NCBI RefSeq assembly: GCF_932294415.1
Contig: NC_065535.1
Span: forward strand, 7,973,001-8,037,000
Direction: 5' to 3'
Origin: Quercus robur
Lineage: Eukaryota; Streptophyta; Magnoliopsida; Fagales; Fagaceae
DNA: 64,000 bases
Shown: piece by piece, positions 47,845 through 58,867 of the stretch
Position numbering within the stretch: position 1 is the stretch's first letter
Layout: each line of letters begins with the position of its first letter
The notes under the pieces: model-generated
The model's database searches: none
The model's input: only the letters and a program-made list of their open reading frames with translations
What the model was told of the DNA's origin: nothing
Translations under genes and position numbers: made by a program

Positions 47845-48065
47845 TTCAAAACCGAAAACCCACATCTCCAAGAAAAAACGAAAGTCGTAAACAAAAGGTC
47901 ACTCATATCCCGACAATCCCAGCTAATATATATGCTGCGAATCTTCTTTGTTCTATAGTCTCTTGTTTGTTTTCTACCTTTCACATTGCATGGTATAAAT
48001 TAGCCAAGCCTACATGACCAACCAAACACCTTGAAACTCCAAAGTAGTAACATTACTACTAATTA

Positions 48066-50815
48066 ATGGCAACCACTAGATTGTTACGTACGACTAGGCC
48101 ATTGGGTCTTGGTCTTCCTTCTTCTACTTCTTCTTCCTCTTCTTTCTCTGTGAGGTGTCTAAACAAGGCGGGGTTTGATGGAGAGAAGAGAGTTTCTGAG
48201 AATTACAGGAGGAAACCAATGGTGGCCGTGAAAGCCTCAGTGGCTTTTTCGAAGAGCTTGATTACGGCACAACCTCAAGTCAATCGGGGACTTTTGGATT
48301 TGGCTTCTTTGGTGGCAAATGTTAGCAAGGCTACGGTGATTCTATTAAGGATTGCTGTGAAACAAAGGCCACGGAAATTTCACTTGCAAATGTTCATTGA
48401 AAGGGTAGGCCACCATTTCTTTTGGAGCACCTAGCTAGCTAGCTAGCTTTTAGATATTTGCTTCTACACAATTTTTTAAAATTTTACTTATTTTAGAGCC
48501 TTCACAATAGGAACGTTAAATGCCATATGTTGCCTTTATTTAGTATTTGTCTCATAAAAACCTCCACTATCCGGACTTATAAAAGCTTAGAATTGCAAAA
48601 AAATTTGCAATACTGCTACAATACCATCGTAAATTTACGATAGTACTATAGCAGCATTGTAAAACAAAATAATAATTTTTTATTCTCACCTATAAATATA
48701 TGCCACTTTCTCTCTCTTCATTGTCTCATCTTCTCTCTCTCTTCAGAACATTCTCTGTCTTCTTTTCTCTCTCTTGTTTTTGTTCTATAGCTGCTCTCTC
48801 CTCTCCTCAAACCCAAAACCCCCATTTTTCTCAAACCGAAAACCTCGTGTGGTGATGGTAGTGGCAAAGGTAGGCGTGGGTCCTCCAATACAACGTCGTC
48901 TTCCCTGTGGCGGCAGCGTGGGTTGTGTGGCAGTGGTGGCGAAGTGAGTTTGTGGTGTGGGTTGATCTGTGATGTGGCATGATGGTGGTAGTGGATGTGG
49001 GTGTTTAGTGGTAGTGGGTAGTGGGATTTTGATTTGTGTGGGAGTGGGTTTTGGGTTTTGGGTTTTGGTTTTTGGTTTTAGATTTGTTGTGATTTGCTTG
49101 GTTGATTTGGGTTTTGCTCAACAACCGTGTGTGTGTTTTCCGGTGTGGGTCATGGTGGGTGGGGCGTGGGGAGTCATGGTGGGTTTGAGGCATGGTGGTT
49201 GTGGGTATGTGGTGGGTGGGGCGTGGTGAGTCGTGGTGGTGCAGTGGTGGGTTATGGGTTGTTGGTTTTGTTTGGTTGTGTGTGTGTGTGTGTGTGTGTG
49301 TTTTTTTTTTGGCGTGGCGTTGGCGTGGTTTTTATGGCCGGTATCTGGTGGTTTTTGTGGCCGATGTTTGGTGGTTTGTGTGTGTGTGTGTGTTTTTTTT
49401 TTGTTGTTGTTGTTGCTGGTGGGTTTAGTGGTTTTTTTTAATGGGTTTGCAAGTTGGCATGGTGGTGGAGTTGGTGGTTGCTGGCCGGTGTTTGGTGGGT
49501 TAAATGGGATGTGAGTGGTGGTGTTTTAATGGGTTTTGATGCAATTGGTTGAGGGAGAGAGAGAGAAACAGTAAAAATAAAAAATAAAAAAGAATATTTA
49601 AATAAAGTAACAAAAGAAATAAAAGTTGGGATGTTGAGAGTATTGTAAAATGGTATGGTATAGTTGATAAAATAGTTTTTTGAGATGGTAAAATAGAATA
49701 GGATAGGATAGGATTTTGGGATGGGGATGCTCTTAAACTTGAGCTTGTAATTTAACTAATATTTTTTAGTATTTTCAATGAAAATATATTTAAAAAAAAT
49801 AAAAAAAATAAAAACTCACTCGTATATAATTATATTTTTACTCAACTTTCAGCAAATAATCAGTTAGAGAAAAATTGCATCTAAAGTCTAAACTCACACT
49901 CATGTACCTGTTTTGTAATTCTTCATTTGTGGGGTTACTTGTTCATGATGAAGTATAAAGCTTAATATTCATGGGGTCATAAAAAATTCATGGATATCTA
50001 ATTGATGAATCTAAGCAGGTTCAAGTTAGGTGATAATTGAAATTTCCGAGGACTGCATGTTTTTCATTAACAGAATATTTAGCTTGTATATTTCACAACA
50101 CATTGAAATCCTAATTTTTTTTTTCCTTCTTTGTATTGGGTTAATGTGCAGGCTATAATTGATTGTCGATTCTTTACATTATTTGCTGTTGCGGGAACTT
50201 TACTTGGTTCAGGGTTGTGTTTCCTTGAGGTAACGGCTTATTTCTTTTTCCAGCAAAAGTTTAGGACTATGACTTTGTTTTCTTTCTTTTATACGTATAT
50301 TTTTCTTTCCAATAATGACAAAGACATTATAAATTGCATGCAGGGTTGTTTTACCATACTAGAGGCATATCTCCAATACTTCCATACGTTGTCACATAAG
50401 TCCGATCAAGGACATGTGATGCAGGTACTTATTGAAGCCATAGGTATCTCTCTCAATATTATACACATGCATAATCAAATCCGTTTGGTACATGTTAAAA
50501 AATGACTCTCTATTTTAAAGGAATCCATTTAATAGTTTGAATTAGACAAAAATAATAATAATAATAATAACACACAAATATTTCATATTTACTTGTTCTA
50601 TGCGGTTCTATATATTGTTGAGCTATATGTTTATCAGTTTATCATTCTTGCAGACATGTTCCTAGTAGGAACCGCCATGCTTATTTTCGGGATGGGCTTG
50701 TACGTCATGTTTGTTGGAACAAAGACAATGAAAGAAAAGGGGTCAGGGCTTTCGGGATCAAACTTCTTTGGACTCTTCTATTTGAAGGTAAACTTATCAG
50801 AACAATTTCAAAGTA

Positions 50816-50846
<31 letters not shown>

Positions 50847-51126
50847 TAGTCAACGTGTTTGTGACTTCAATTAATTACATGATTTCTGTATCTTATTTCA
50901 GTCAATACCAACATGGGTTGGGATGCAATCAGTTTCTCAAGCCAAATCAAAAATCGGCCATGCTATGATGATGATACTTCAAGTGGGAGTGTTGGACAAG
51001 CTAAAGAGTGTACCTGTGGTTACGGGGTTGGATCTTGCATGTGTTGCCGGGGCTGTTTTTATTTCTTCGGCTTGCATCTTCCTTCTCTCTAAACTCTCTG
51101 TCGGAAGTACTATGGAAGATTGGTAA
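48066..51126 (+). CDS. UPF0114 (YqhA-like) membrane protein, copy 2, five exons, 291 aa
   Basis: Exons 48066-48404, 50152-50229, 50344-50443, 50654-50787 and 50902-51126 join in frame to TAA. It is the same protein as copy 1 at 19357-21173 with nine substitutions (for example A for V at NKAGF, T for A at YFHTLS, V for F at LACVAG) and one Ser fewer in the transit-peptide Ser run. All splice sites are kept. Intron 1 is about 1.2 kb longer because of a Harbinger element. Three membrane segments and a plastid-type N-terminus are as in copy 1. Both copies look functional. Promoters differ by independent insertions, so their expression may differ. Confidence 0.9.
48496..49732. mobile_element. PIF/Harbinger-type element in intron 1 of UPF0114 copy 2
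   Basis: 1237 bp with 3-bp duplication TTA (48493-48495 and 49733-49735). Ends GAGCCTTCACAATAGGAA and, reverse complement of right, GAGCATCCCCATCCC. Copy 1 lacks it (CTTATTTTAGCCATGAAATT near 19780). The middle (48840-49520) is strikingly G/T-rich, with many GGTGG, TGTGTG and TTTGGG runs that are unlike the rest of the window. Long frames in it are composition artefacts. No transposase. Confidence 0.78.
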
Positions 51127-51467
51127 AGCAATAGGAGTTCATACATGGATCAATATATTACAGGCCTCAAAAGGAAATGTTATGGTTCATCACACAATAT
51201 TCTTTTATTAGAATGAACTGTATATATATATATATATATATATATATCTAGCTAGAGAAAGCAGGGAATCCCTGCGTTTATGAGAGTTATGTAAGATTAT
51301 ACATACACAGAGGAAGAAGCATAGAAGAGTGTCTCTAAGCCCTTTACAGATATTGTAGTTCCCAACCGTAAAAGGTCCCATCACTGATAGCCGTCAACCT
51401 TTGATCTTCTTGAACAAGTGTTTAATTTATTCGTGTAATAGCCCATCCTTATTTATTTTCTAAGTAA

Positions 51468-54342
51468 CTAGTCAAGGCAGCACGTCTAAGGCACGTTCTA
51501 GTCATGGGAAAAAAAAGTAGTGATTAAAATCAATTTTAGATTTTATTTGTATCACAAAATGAAAATATAAATCATTTGATTTTTAAAATACATAGAGATT
51601 TACATTAATAAAAAGAAACATTAATTTTAAGAATTTTGATAATTATGTTATAAAAAGTTAATTTCAATCGTATAAGACCGTAACAAATCCTGGTCCAATA
51701 TTTTATTATTTTATTTTGACCTATAATTTACACCTCAATAGTTATGAATATATTGTAATAACAACAAAATGTCACGACATTTTTAGTTGTGCTAGATCTC
51801 GGTATAATATTTTATTATTTTATTTTGACCCATAAGGAATTGACACATGCATCACAACATTTTCATAATATCTCTATGTATACATTGTACTTAATTACGT
51901 TGTAAATTTATATTGTAGACACAAAAAAATTGGCAAATTTTGTACACATTTACAAAATTTGTACAATATTTACCATTTTTTGTGCAAATGTGTATAATAT
52001 TAACCACTTTTGTGTATTTACAATGTAAATTTGCATTGCAAGTACAAAGTAAACATATAAAGATCTAAAAAAAACAAAAAACAAAAACAAAAACAAAGCT
52101 CAAATCAACTGGCATACTTGAAGGGGGAAAAAAAAAAAAAAAAAAAGAGAAAGTGCACCTCACTAATTGAATAAACCAAAAAAACACTATTCATGAGCCT
52201 TGAGCTCTTTTTATATAGTTAATAGATATGGAAGCTTACATAAATATTAAAAAAAAAAAAAAAAAACACAAACTGATAACTGGAAAAAAAAAAAAAAAAA
52301 CTTTAGGCATTGTATAAATTAATGTTAAAATGTTGTGGACTTAGCATTTTTTTATTTGATCTATAAAAAACTGAGATCTCAACAATTGTGAAAATATTGT
52401 GATAACAATAAGTGTTGTAACATTTTCTCAAAACATTTATTTTTAGTTGGGGTTGGTCACAGTCTCATATTTTATTATTTTATTTCGACTTGTAAGAAAT
52501 TGACATGTCAATAATTGTGAAATTTGTTGTGTCAGTATATCAATATATATACCAACTTACATAAATATTTAAAAGAAAAAAAAAACACAAACCGATTACT
52601 ATATATAAAAAAAAAAAAAAAACTTTAGGCACTGTAGCTACTGTGCCAATTGAATAAACCAAAAGCACTGCACAATAAGTGTTGTAACATTTTCTCAAAA
52701 CATTTATTTTTAGTTGTGGTTAATCACAGTCTCATATTTTATTATTTTATTTTGACTTGTAAGAAATTGACACATCAATAATTGTGAAAATATTGTGAAA
52801 TTTGTTGTGTCAGTATAACAATATATATACCAGCTTACATAAATATTTAAAAGAAAAAAAAAAACACAAACCAACTACTGGAAAAAGAAAAAAAAAAAAA
52901 AAAAAAAGCTACCGTGCCAGTTGAATAAATCAAAAGCACTGCACAATAAGTGTTGTAACATTTTCTCAAAACATTTACTTTTAGTTGTGATTGGTCATAG
53001 TCTCATATTTTATTATTTTATTTCGACTGGTAAGAAATTGACATATCAATAATTGTGAAAATATTGTGAAATTTATTGTGTCAGTATAACAATATATATA
53101 CCAGCTTACATAAATATTTAAAAGAAAAAAAAAAAAAAACAAAACAAAACAAATCGATTACTAAAAATAAAAAAAAAAAAAAAAAAATCTGTAGCTACAG
53201 TGCCACTTGGAATTGTAGTTACTATTCAAAACTTGGGAAAAAAAAGCGGCTCACGAAATAAAAGCACTGTAGCTACAGTGCTTTAGCGCATTCGCGCACG
53301 TCAATAATTGTGAAAATATTATGAAATTTATTGTGTCAATATAACAATATATATACCAGCTTACATAAATATTTAAAAGGAAAAAAAAAAACACAAACCG
53401 ATTATAGGAAGAAAAAAAAAACTATAACTATTGTAGCTACAGTGCCACTTGGCACTGTAGTTACTGTTCAAAACTTTGAAAAAAAAAAAAAAAAAGTGGC
53501 TCACGAAGCCAAAGCACTGTAGCTACAGTGATTTAGCGCATTCACACTTTTATATATATATATATATATATAGATTTATTTTCAGTTGTGGTTGGTCACA
53601 GTTTCATATTTTATTATTTTATTTTGACTTATAAGAAATTGATACCTCAATAATTGTGAAAATATTATAAAATTTATTGTATCAGTATAACAATATATAT
53701 AAAAGGAAAAAAAATACAAACGGAAGATTGAAAAAAGAAAAGAAAAAAACTGTAGCTACAGTGCTGCTTGGTACTGTAGCTACTATTCAAAAAAAAAAAA
53801 AAAAAAAAGGGACAAACTGGCTAACCAAAATGGCACTATAGATGAATAGTGCAAAAACACTGAATGAACAGTGCTAAAACACTAAAGCAGTAATGAAATT
53901 GACATCTCAATAATTGTGAAATTTATTGTATCAATATAACAATATATATAAAAGGAAAAAAAAGTACAAACAGAAGACTGGAAAAAAAAAATGTAGCTAC
54001 TGTAGCTACAGCGCCTCTTGGAACTGTAGCTACTGTTAAAATAAAAAAAAAAAAAAAAAAAAAAGACAAAGTGGCTCATCAAAATGACACTGTAGATGAA
54101 CAATGCAAAAACACTGAATGAACATTGCTAAAATACTATAGCGGCATATATAAAAGAATTAAAAAAAAAAAAAAAAAAACGAACGGAAGATTGAAGAAAA
54201 AAAGAAAAAAAAGAAAAAAAAAAAAAGACAAGTGCCTCACGAAAATTTCACTATAGGCGAACAGTGAATAAACAATGATTTAACACTGAATGCACAATAT
54301 TAAATCACTGTAGCGGCATTGCCTCTTTTTTTATATATAAGA
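51468..54342 (-). mobile_element. Helitron, 2.9 kb, non-autonomous
   Basis: On the minus strand it starts TCTTATATATAAAAAAAGAG (54342 downward) and ends GCTGCCTTGACTAG (51468). It is inserted between A and T. Copy 1 shows the empty site TAAGTAATAGCGAG near 21500, so both ends are exact. A GC-rich inverted stretch (GTGCCTTAGACGTGC) precedes CTAG. The interior is a set of diverged repeats and A-runs. No Rep/helicase. Confidence 0.85.
51690..53900. repeat. Diverged tandem repeats inside the Helitron
   Basis: ATATTTTATTATTTTATTTYG is followed by AAGAAATTGACA, CAATAATTGTGAAAATATTG and TATATACCAGCTTACATAAA. The motif recurs near 51700, 51810, 52470, 52733, 53004 and 53605, about 265-270 bp apart in the best part. 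From 53190 on, units include the palindrome GCACTGTAGCTACAGTGC or parts of it. Confidence 0.75.
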
Positions 54343-56600
54343 TAGTGAGATATTCCATGTACGTGAATAACGCACATGATGCCATTATATTATACCATTC
54401 ATTTCAATGGAAAAGTAAATATGTTATTAATTCAAGAAAAAAAAAGTAAATATATTATTAGTCTTTTATTTATTTTTAAAGTTGTTTCAAGTTACATCTT
54501 GGAGTAGAAGTCAAAATGTTTTTTTTTTTTTTCTTCTTTGTGGATTGTTGTTTAGGATTTAAGTTTAGAATTTTTTTTATAATAGATTTTTTTTTTAGTG
54601 GGTTTTATAATAGACTTTTAGTTTTAATAGAATTTAAATTTGTTGGAATTTAAATTATAAAGTTTTACCTAAATTAAAGAATTATTAAATATTATCCCTT
54701 AATTTGAGAAAATATATCATAAATAAAATTAATTTACTAATTAGTGAAAGTATAATAATTTAAAACTTACATAAGAGAACCAAGAACTTAAACGAGTGTC
54801 CATTATTTTGAGTGTCCATTACTTTGTTTATTTATAATAAACTTTTTTAGCATAATATCCTGCACGCAAATTCAGAAGTAAATAACAATAAGTAAAATAG
54901 ATTTATTAGATTAAAACTTAAGCGTAAGTTGCATTTTGAAAAGAAAAGAAAAAGTGAAAAAAATACAACAAAGTGGGGTGTATTGTGTGGAATTTAATTA
55001 TAGGGATGACTTAGATAATAAAGTTTTATTTAAATTAAATTATTGTTAAATCTTATTCCTTGAGCTTAGTCAAGAGTATTGTAGTTTAATATCCTAATAA
55101 AATATTAAATTAATAAGATGTAACTTGAAGAAAAAAACAAAAACAAAAACGTGAGTTGTGTGGAATTTAAGTTTAATTAGAAAATTTTGATGATAGACTT
55201 TTAATTTTATTTAAATCAAATATTTGTTAAATATTATCCCTTAATTTGAGGAAATATATCATAACAAATAATATAAAACTAATTTACTAATTAGTTGTTC
55301 TTAAAATGTAGATAATAGACTTTTAGTTGTAGTAGAAGTCAAAAGTTTTTTTTTTTTTTTTAAATAAAAAGAAAATGTAAGTTGTTGTTAGAGATTTAGG
55401 TTTAGAATTTTTTATAATAGACTTTTAATTTAAATTTGTTGAAATTTAAATGTATAAAATTAATTTACTAATTAGTTGTTCTTAAAATATTGATAATATA
55501 CTTTTAGTTGGAATAGAAGTCAAAATTTGGTTTTATTTATTTATTTATTTAAATTTTAGAAATAAAATATAGGTTGTTTTTTGGGATCTTCGTTTGGGAT
55601 AAGGGAATGGAATAGAAAAGATAAGTATCTTTGTTTGGGAGTAACATAGAGAAAAATTAATGAAATTATTTTATGACCCCTATTTTAAAATAAGCGGCTA
55701 AATATATAAGGGTATTTTGGGAGTTTTAGTAATAAATTCATTAAATTTAATTCCATTTCTTCCAATTTCTCTCAATTTTGGAGGGAATAAAAATTTGAAA
55801 TTTTGAATGAATAAAGTGAAATGAGTAATTAAGTATTCCTTCCTACACATTCTATTCTCTCTCCACCTAAACTCCTAAATAAAGGAATAAACTTTATATT
55901 ATTCATTCCATTAAAACTCTGAAATAAAGGAATAAAAGAATATTCTAAAATTATTTTTTTCATTCAATTTCTTTTCCTCCTCCCAAACAAGGGCTTAAGT
56001 TTTATATTTTTTTATAATAGAATTTCCGTTTATTTTTATTTTTATTTTTTTTTGAGAAGTTTGAATAGAATTTAAATATGTTGAAGTTTAAATAATAAAG
56101 TATCACCTAAATTAAACAATTGTTAAATATTATCCCTTAATTTGAGGAAATATATCATAACAAATAATATAAAATTAATTTACTAATTAATGAGAGTAAC
56201 CATTTGACGCAACCATGACTTTTAAACCCAACTTTTATTATATACAATAGTAAGTATATAATATGATATAATGCTTGTGTGTAGTGTATGTATGAATAAA
56301 TTATATGAATTCTCTTGAAATTTTAATTTCGTTTTAACCTTGGATTACTTGTTGCAAACTTGCAATTAAAATTTTAAAATCCCACACTTTTTTCTCCTCC
56401 CCTCTCTCTTTCTCTCTCTGCCCACAAAGAAAAAACGACATCGTGTTGTCGTAAAGAAAAAAAAAAAAAAAAAAGAGGAAAATAAAATAAGTATTTGTCT
56501 CGGTCCACCGTTGTCTTCTCTTCTGTCCTCTCTCTCTCTCTCTCTCTACTCTCCGCCTTCACAGTTCGGTCACCCACCACCGTCTACCCCAACTCTCCTC
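54343..56600 (+). promoter_or_regulatory. Promoter and 5'UTR region of MED18 (copy 2 of the duplicated block)
   Basis: AT-rich promoter DNA shared with 27618-30296. Downstream are a CT microsatellite leader and the conserved CAGTTCGGTCACCCACCACC. The first leader exon appears to end at 56683 (ACTAAG|GTAATT). A second leader exon starts at 56875. Confidence 0.6.
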
Positions 56601-56876
56601 CGGTGGCCAAATTCCGTCCATCTTACCGGAGCTAGGAGCTAGGAGCTAGCCCCCTAGGCTTGGCACCACATTGAAAAACTAAGGTAATTTTTTTATTCTT
56701 CTAAATTTCCTCACAATCTAAAACTGCTTGATTCATGTTTATAAATGTTGAATTCAGAACAATCTAGCATAATGTAAGTTGATAATATACCCATCACTTT
56801 TGTTAGTGTAGGTTCGGATTTCTGACTTTGTTATGAAATTTATTCTCCAATTTTTGATTGTCTTACTGGTTTAGGA

Positions 56877-56894
56877 ATGTGCTGGAGATATTAA
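56877..56894 (+). promoter_or_regulatory. Short upstream ORF in the MED18 leader
   Basis: ATG TGC TGG AGA TAT TAA lies 16 bp before the main start codon, in the leader exon that also carries the main ATG. If the exon is used as proposed, it could lower translation of MED18. Confidence 0.4.
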
Positions 56895-56910
56895 CTTAAA
56901 GCTAATTTGG

Positions 56911-58814
56911 ATGGAGTGCGTGGTTCAGGGAATTATAGAGACACAGGTAAATTTTCAAAATAAAATAAAGGGTCCCTTTCTTTCTAATTGTTCCTTGTGA
57001 TTTTTGCATTGATTTCGTTTTTGAATGCTTATAGTGTTTTGCCCATTTATAGGAGCCTTAAACTTCTATTTTCATCTATCTAACAATTTCTGTAACAACA
57101 TAGGTATAAAAAAGTTTTAGTTGACACATATGTTATGCCAATTAAGGAAGTAACAGAGAGTATGACTTCAAATATAATAGACTGGGGGGAAAAGAATAAT
57201 ACATTTGACTGATGTTGAGTAGTTTGTTGAGGATCCATAACCCACCCCAAATCTTGGGACTAATGGTTGGTTGTTGTTGTATTGACTTTTAGTAGTGTAG
57301 AGGATGATGAAGTTGTTCAAGCGGGGAAATGGATACATATTTGTACTAATTTAAAGAATGAGAATGCTATAACCACTTAGCAACACTGTCTTGATTTGAA
57401 TTCATTGATTGGTAGAAGTATCTTACTTTAAGATCATTGTGAGATCCTGAAGTCATTGAAATTTCTATAACCCCGCCTCTATGGGGAGATGTTGATGTCA
57501 ATTTTCGCTTAGGCTTCCTTACACTTAAATAGGCTGTGATATACACTAATCTACTTTTGGTGATTGTAACCTCATGTATTCGAATAATATATGCACAAGG
57601 TGGAGTAGAATGTTACGTGCAATTCCAAAAGAGAGGTAGTAGGATGATTTACAAACTGAGTCCTGTTGGTCCTTAGGAACCTCACCCCCCCCTTCTCTCT
57701 CTCCCAAAAAAAGAGAGCAATAAATTACCAAGAAAAAAAGGGTTCCTTACAATAGACAAAATCATATTCTAACTTTAAGTTTGTAATTAATACAACATTT
57801 GGGCTACTGGTGGTGTTGGAAAACTCGAGAAAATTTTTGCTGTAAGTATTCTGAAATTTGAAGCTACCATATGTAGCTTTGAGGTATGGGTAATCTATGT
57901 TTCATAGGTTAAATATTTGTGAAATTTCTCTTAATTCTAAATGCAATGCTTGCCCCAAATGGTAGCAATTGGTTGGGGATCATGCCTCATGAAGTGGAAG
58001 TCATTAATTTGAATCTCTCATGGGGACCAAAACTCACTTATCCAAAAAAAAAAAATAAATAAATAAAATCAAGGTGCAGTTCTCAATTATTTCAATCTCT
58101 TGCTAGAGAAAGAAAGAAGGGACAAAAGTATACCACTCTCTTGTTGGCTCAAAATGGAAGGTTCCTGTAGAATGTCACACACCATTGGTTTTGGTTTGGG
58201 TTCAATTCATTGTCTTGTTTATCAATATAATTGGTGTTAACTTCTGCATTGTATGGGACATGCTTAAGCTTTGTAGAGAATCTAGAGATTGAAGAGCTTA
58301 TATTCAAATTTAAACAAATTGAATTTGTTGGCCTACTAACATTCTATGTTGCAAAACTTTTACCTCCTTTTGTTAGTCCTTTATTTTTCTTTGGGATAAT
58401 TACATATTACCCACCTCTAGATTGGCTCAATTTCACTTTGCCATTTGTGGTTTGAAAGTTGTTACTTTACCCACCTAAGGTTAATTCCATTACGCAGCCA
58501 TAACCCACCTCACTCTTTTCTGTTAGAAAACACTTTTTAAATTTAAAAAATAACTTAAAACAGATCGAACAGCCTCTGTACAAGAACTTTCTCTTATCTT
58601 GTCACAAAAATAAGAGAAACAATCTACGACTATACTTAAACAGTCATTAAAAAACTTTTTAGGAATCTTAAATCTCTTGCTAAAACCAATAATCTTAAAT
58701 CTCGTAGTGTTTGTAACTGTAGGTCGAGCTTGTTCTACGACAACACTCAATTTTCTTAGCCTCTCTTTTCCAAATGTACAAAGTCCTCACCAACACAATC
58801 CAACCCTTCAAAAA

Positions 58815-58867
<53 letters not shown>

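Larger units (their letters stand above)
46442..48065 (+). repeat. Copy-2 upstream region of UPF0114
   Basis: Parallels 16990-19356 without the copy-1 MITE and hAT element. Shared landmarks are CTACACCTACTAGTRGTAAT, GCCACGTTACAAACGTT, the G-box and the TATA box. Confidence 0.85.

Noticed and set aside
48969-49514. Several overlapping frames of 78-104 codons
   Set aside because: They come from the G/T-rich core of the Harbinger element and are dominated by Val, Gly, Cys and Trp.
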